A stretch of 64,000 nt of DNA from Fulvitalea axinellae (GTDB lineage: Bacteria; Bacteroidota; Bacteroidia; Cytophagales; Cyclobacteriaceae), in the NCBI RefSeq assembly GCF_036492835.1, contig NZ_AP025314.1, positions 1,116,001 through 1,180,000 of the forward strand. The letters run 5' to 3'. This document shows, piece by piece, positions 62,924-64,000 of this stretch; position 1 is the first letter of the stretch, and each line of letters starts with the position of its first letter. The notes beneath the pieces are model-generated. The model saw nothing but the letters and a program-made list of their open reading frames with translations. It made no database searches and was not told the origin of the DNA. A program made the position numbers and the translations under genes.

Positions 62924-63691
62924 ATGTGGATTTTAATAATCGAAGACGAATACCACACAGCCGAACGACTGGAGCGTTTGCTGGAAGCCTATAATCCTGA
63001 GATAGAGATACTGGCCAAGCTAAAATCAGTGGAGGACAGTGTGGAATGGTTCAGGACACACCGGGCGCCGGACCTTGTTTTTCAGGATATCGAACTTAGC
63101 GACGGCAATTGCTTCGAGATTTATAGGCAAGTGGAGGTGAAAACACCGATCGTATTCACGACGGCGTATAGCGAGTACGCTTTGGAAGCTTTTCGCCTCA
63201 ACAGCGTAGACTATGTCGTGAAGCCTTATGACCGGGAAGACATAAAACGGGTGCTTGACAAGTTCGGTGATATGCGCCAAGTTTTCTCTCCCATGAGCCG
63301 TGAGTTTGTCGATAGTATGGTTCACACTCGTTCGCGGGCCGTTAAATCCCGTTTCCTGATCCGGATGGGAGACCGATACAAGACCGTGTCGGCTATGGAT
63401 GTATATTACTTGCGCTATGATGAAGGAGTGACGTTTGCGTACCTGGCCAATGGCGAAAAATACCCGGTGGACAATACCGTATCTGAACTGGAAAACCAAC
63501 TGGACCCCGACCGATTTTTTAGGATAAACCGCAAATACATAGTCAGTATAGACTGTATAGGGAAGATAAGCACGTGGTTTAATAGTCGGATAAAGCTGGA
63601 ACTGCGTCCTGACCCCGATGAGGAGATCATCGTGAGCCGTGACCGTATCAGGAATTTCAAACGTTGGCTTGACGGGGAAGGTGCTGGTTGA
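62924..63691 (+). CDS. LytTR family response regulator
   Basis: 255 residues from the ATG at 62924. The receiver domain (1-120) has the acidic pair in IIEDEY, phospho-acceptor D55 (VFQDIELSDG), T80 and K100 (VVKPYD). The LytTR DNA-binding domain occupies about 150-250, with RFLIRMGDRYKTVSAMDVYYLRYDEG, FFRINRKYIVSI and IIVSRDRIRNFKRWL. It would be phosphorylated by the kinase encoded just upstream. It probably controls a small regulon; no binding site could be assigned. Confidence 0.94.
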   Translation: MWILIIEDEYHTAERLERLLEAYNPEIEILAKLKSVEDSVEWFRTHRAPDLVFQDIELSDGNCFEIYRQVEVKTPIVFTTAYSEYALEAFRLNSVDYVVKPYDREDIKRVLDKFGDMRQVFSPMSREFVDSMVHTRSRAVKSRFLIRMGDRYKTVSAMDVYYLRYDEGVTFAYLANGEKYPVDNTVSELENQLDPDRFFRINRKYIVSIDCIGKISTWFNSRIKLELRPDPDEEIIVSRDRIRNFKRWLDGEGAG

Positions 63692-64000
63692 TGCCGATTG
63701 CGGGACTTATTAGGTATGGCTGTCCGTTATGCCAGCATTTTATTTTTTAAGAAAATTGGGGTAACAGTAAAATTAAAGCCTGTTGATTTTTTTTGGTCAT
63801 TTTGTGTTTTTTATTTTTGGTCCATAATCGTATTCTGATTCATTGACGCTAGGTCATTTTTCCTTATATTGATTTAAAATGTTTTGGCAAGAGGCACTGT
63901 TCGTGTTTTTGTCACAGATAAAGTATTTATAAACGTTATTTTCTCTTATTTGAAAAGGTTCTCGGAGCTGTTGTTTGATTAAGCTGTCTGTGAACTTGTA
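63692..64000. other. AT-rich intergenic sequence at the window end
   Basis: 309 bases without a supported gene. It contains one GGGGTAACAG (63760-63769), the same decamer found within the GGGGTAA repeats near 16082, which may be chance. No clear terminator is present. Confidence 0.45.

Noticed and set aside
62894..62924. TTG start for the LytTR regulator
   Set aside because: The ATG at 62924 begins exactly at the receiver domain (MWILIIEDE); the upstream codons add no conserved residues.

Overview
This window reads as chromosomal DNA of a Bacteroidota bacterium, probably a free-living (perhaps marine) Cytophagia-like lineage; the genus is not determined. The evidence is two SusC/SusD glycan-uptake loci, FecR-type anti-sigma factors with the Bacteroidota C-terminal module, STN-domain TonB receptors, three proteins ending in type IX secretion (T9SS) sorting tails, lipoboxes on many surface proteins, weak Shine-Dalgarno sites, and at least one TTG-N19-TAnnTTTG promoter. 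No rRNA, CRISPR array, phage or plasmid backbone was seen.

Layout. (1) 1-8.9 kb: two tandem paralogous outer-membrane beta-barrel receptors separated by an IS5-superfamily insertion sequence, then a membrane-anchored spermidine-synthase-like protein and a GNAT acetyltransferase. A truncated 3' end of the spermidine-synthase-like gene lies behind the first receptor, so the duplicated unit was larger than the receptor. (2) 8.9-16 kb: housekeeping genes, with three tandem tRNA-Ala(GGC) genes, a rhomboid protease, an isoprenyl diphosphate synthase, an SRPBCC protein, a CDF metal exporter, a methyltransferase and a Tat-type Gfo/Idh/MocA oxidoreductase. (3) 16-24.2 kb: a membrane-spanning regulator (periplasmic LamG, cytoplasmic SARP-like DNA-binding domain), an SMP-30-like lipoprotein, RecQ, and a lipoprotein gene cut in two by a second identical copy of the IS. 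(4) 24.7-28.8 kb: a CstA transporter and a secreted beta-helix protein. (5) 29.4-52.2 kb: the core of the window, two consecutive sets of ECF sigma, FecR anti-sigma, SusC, SusD and a secreted multidomain GH85 endo-beta-N-acetylglucosaminidase. (6) 52.8-57.7 kb: two lipoproteins sharing a DUF4493-like domain (one with a lamin-tail domain, one with endonuclease I) and two paralogous YD-like lipoproteins. (7) 58-63.7 kb: a membrane class III nucleotide cyclase with unusual active-site residues, then a five-gene run encoding a START-like protein, two SDR enzymes, a LytS-type kinase and a LytTR response regulator.

How the parts fit. In each GH85 locus the T9SS-exported enzyme would cut the chitobiose core of N-glycans outside the cell. 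SusD and SusC would bind and import the freed glycan, and SusC occupancy, sensed through its STN domain and FecR, would release the ECF sigma factor. No exoglycosidase lies in the window, so the rest of glycan breakdown must be encoded elsewhere. The neighbouring secreted endonuclease suggests the region serves scavenging of extracellular polymers. A family of 7-bp-periodic repeats, one forming a large inverted repeat between convergent genes, recurs in at least three intergenic gaps.
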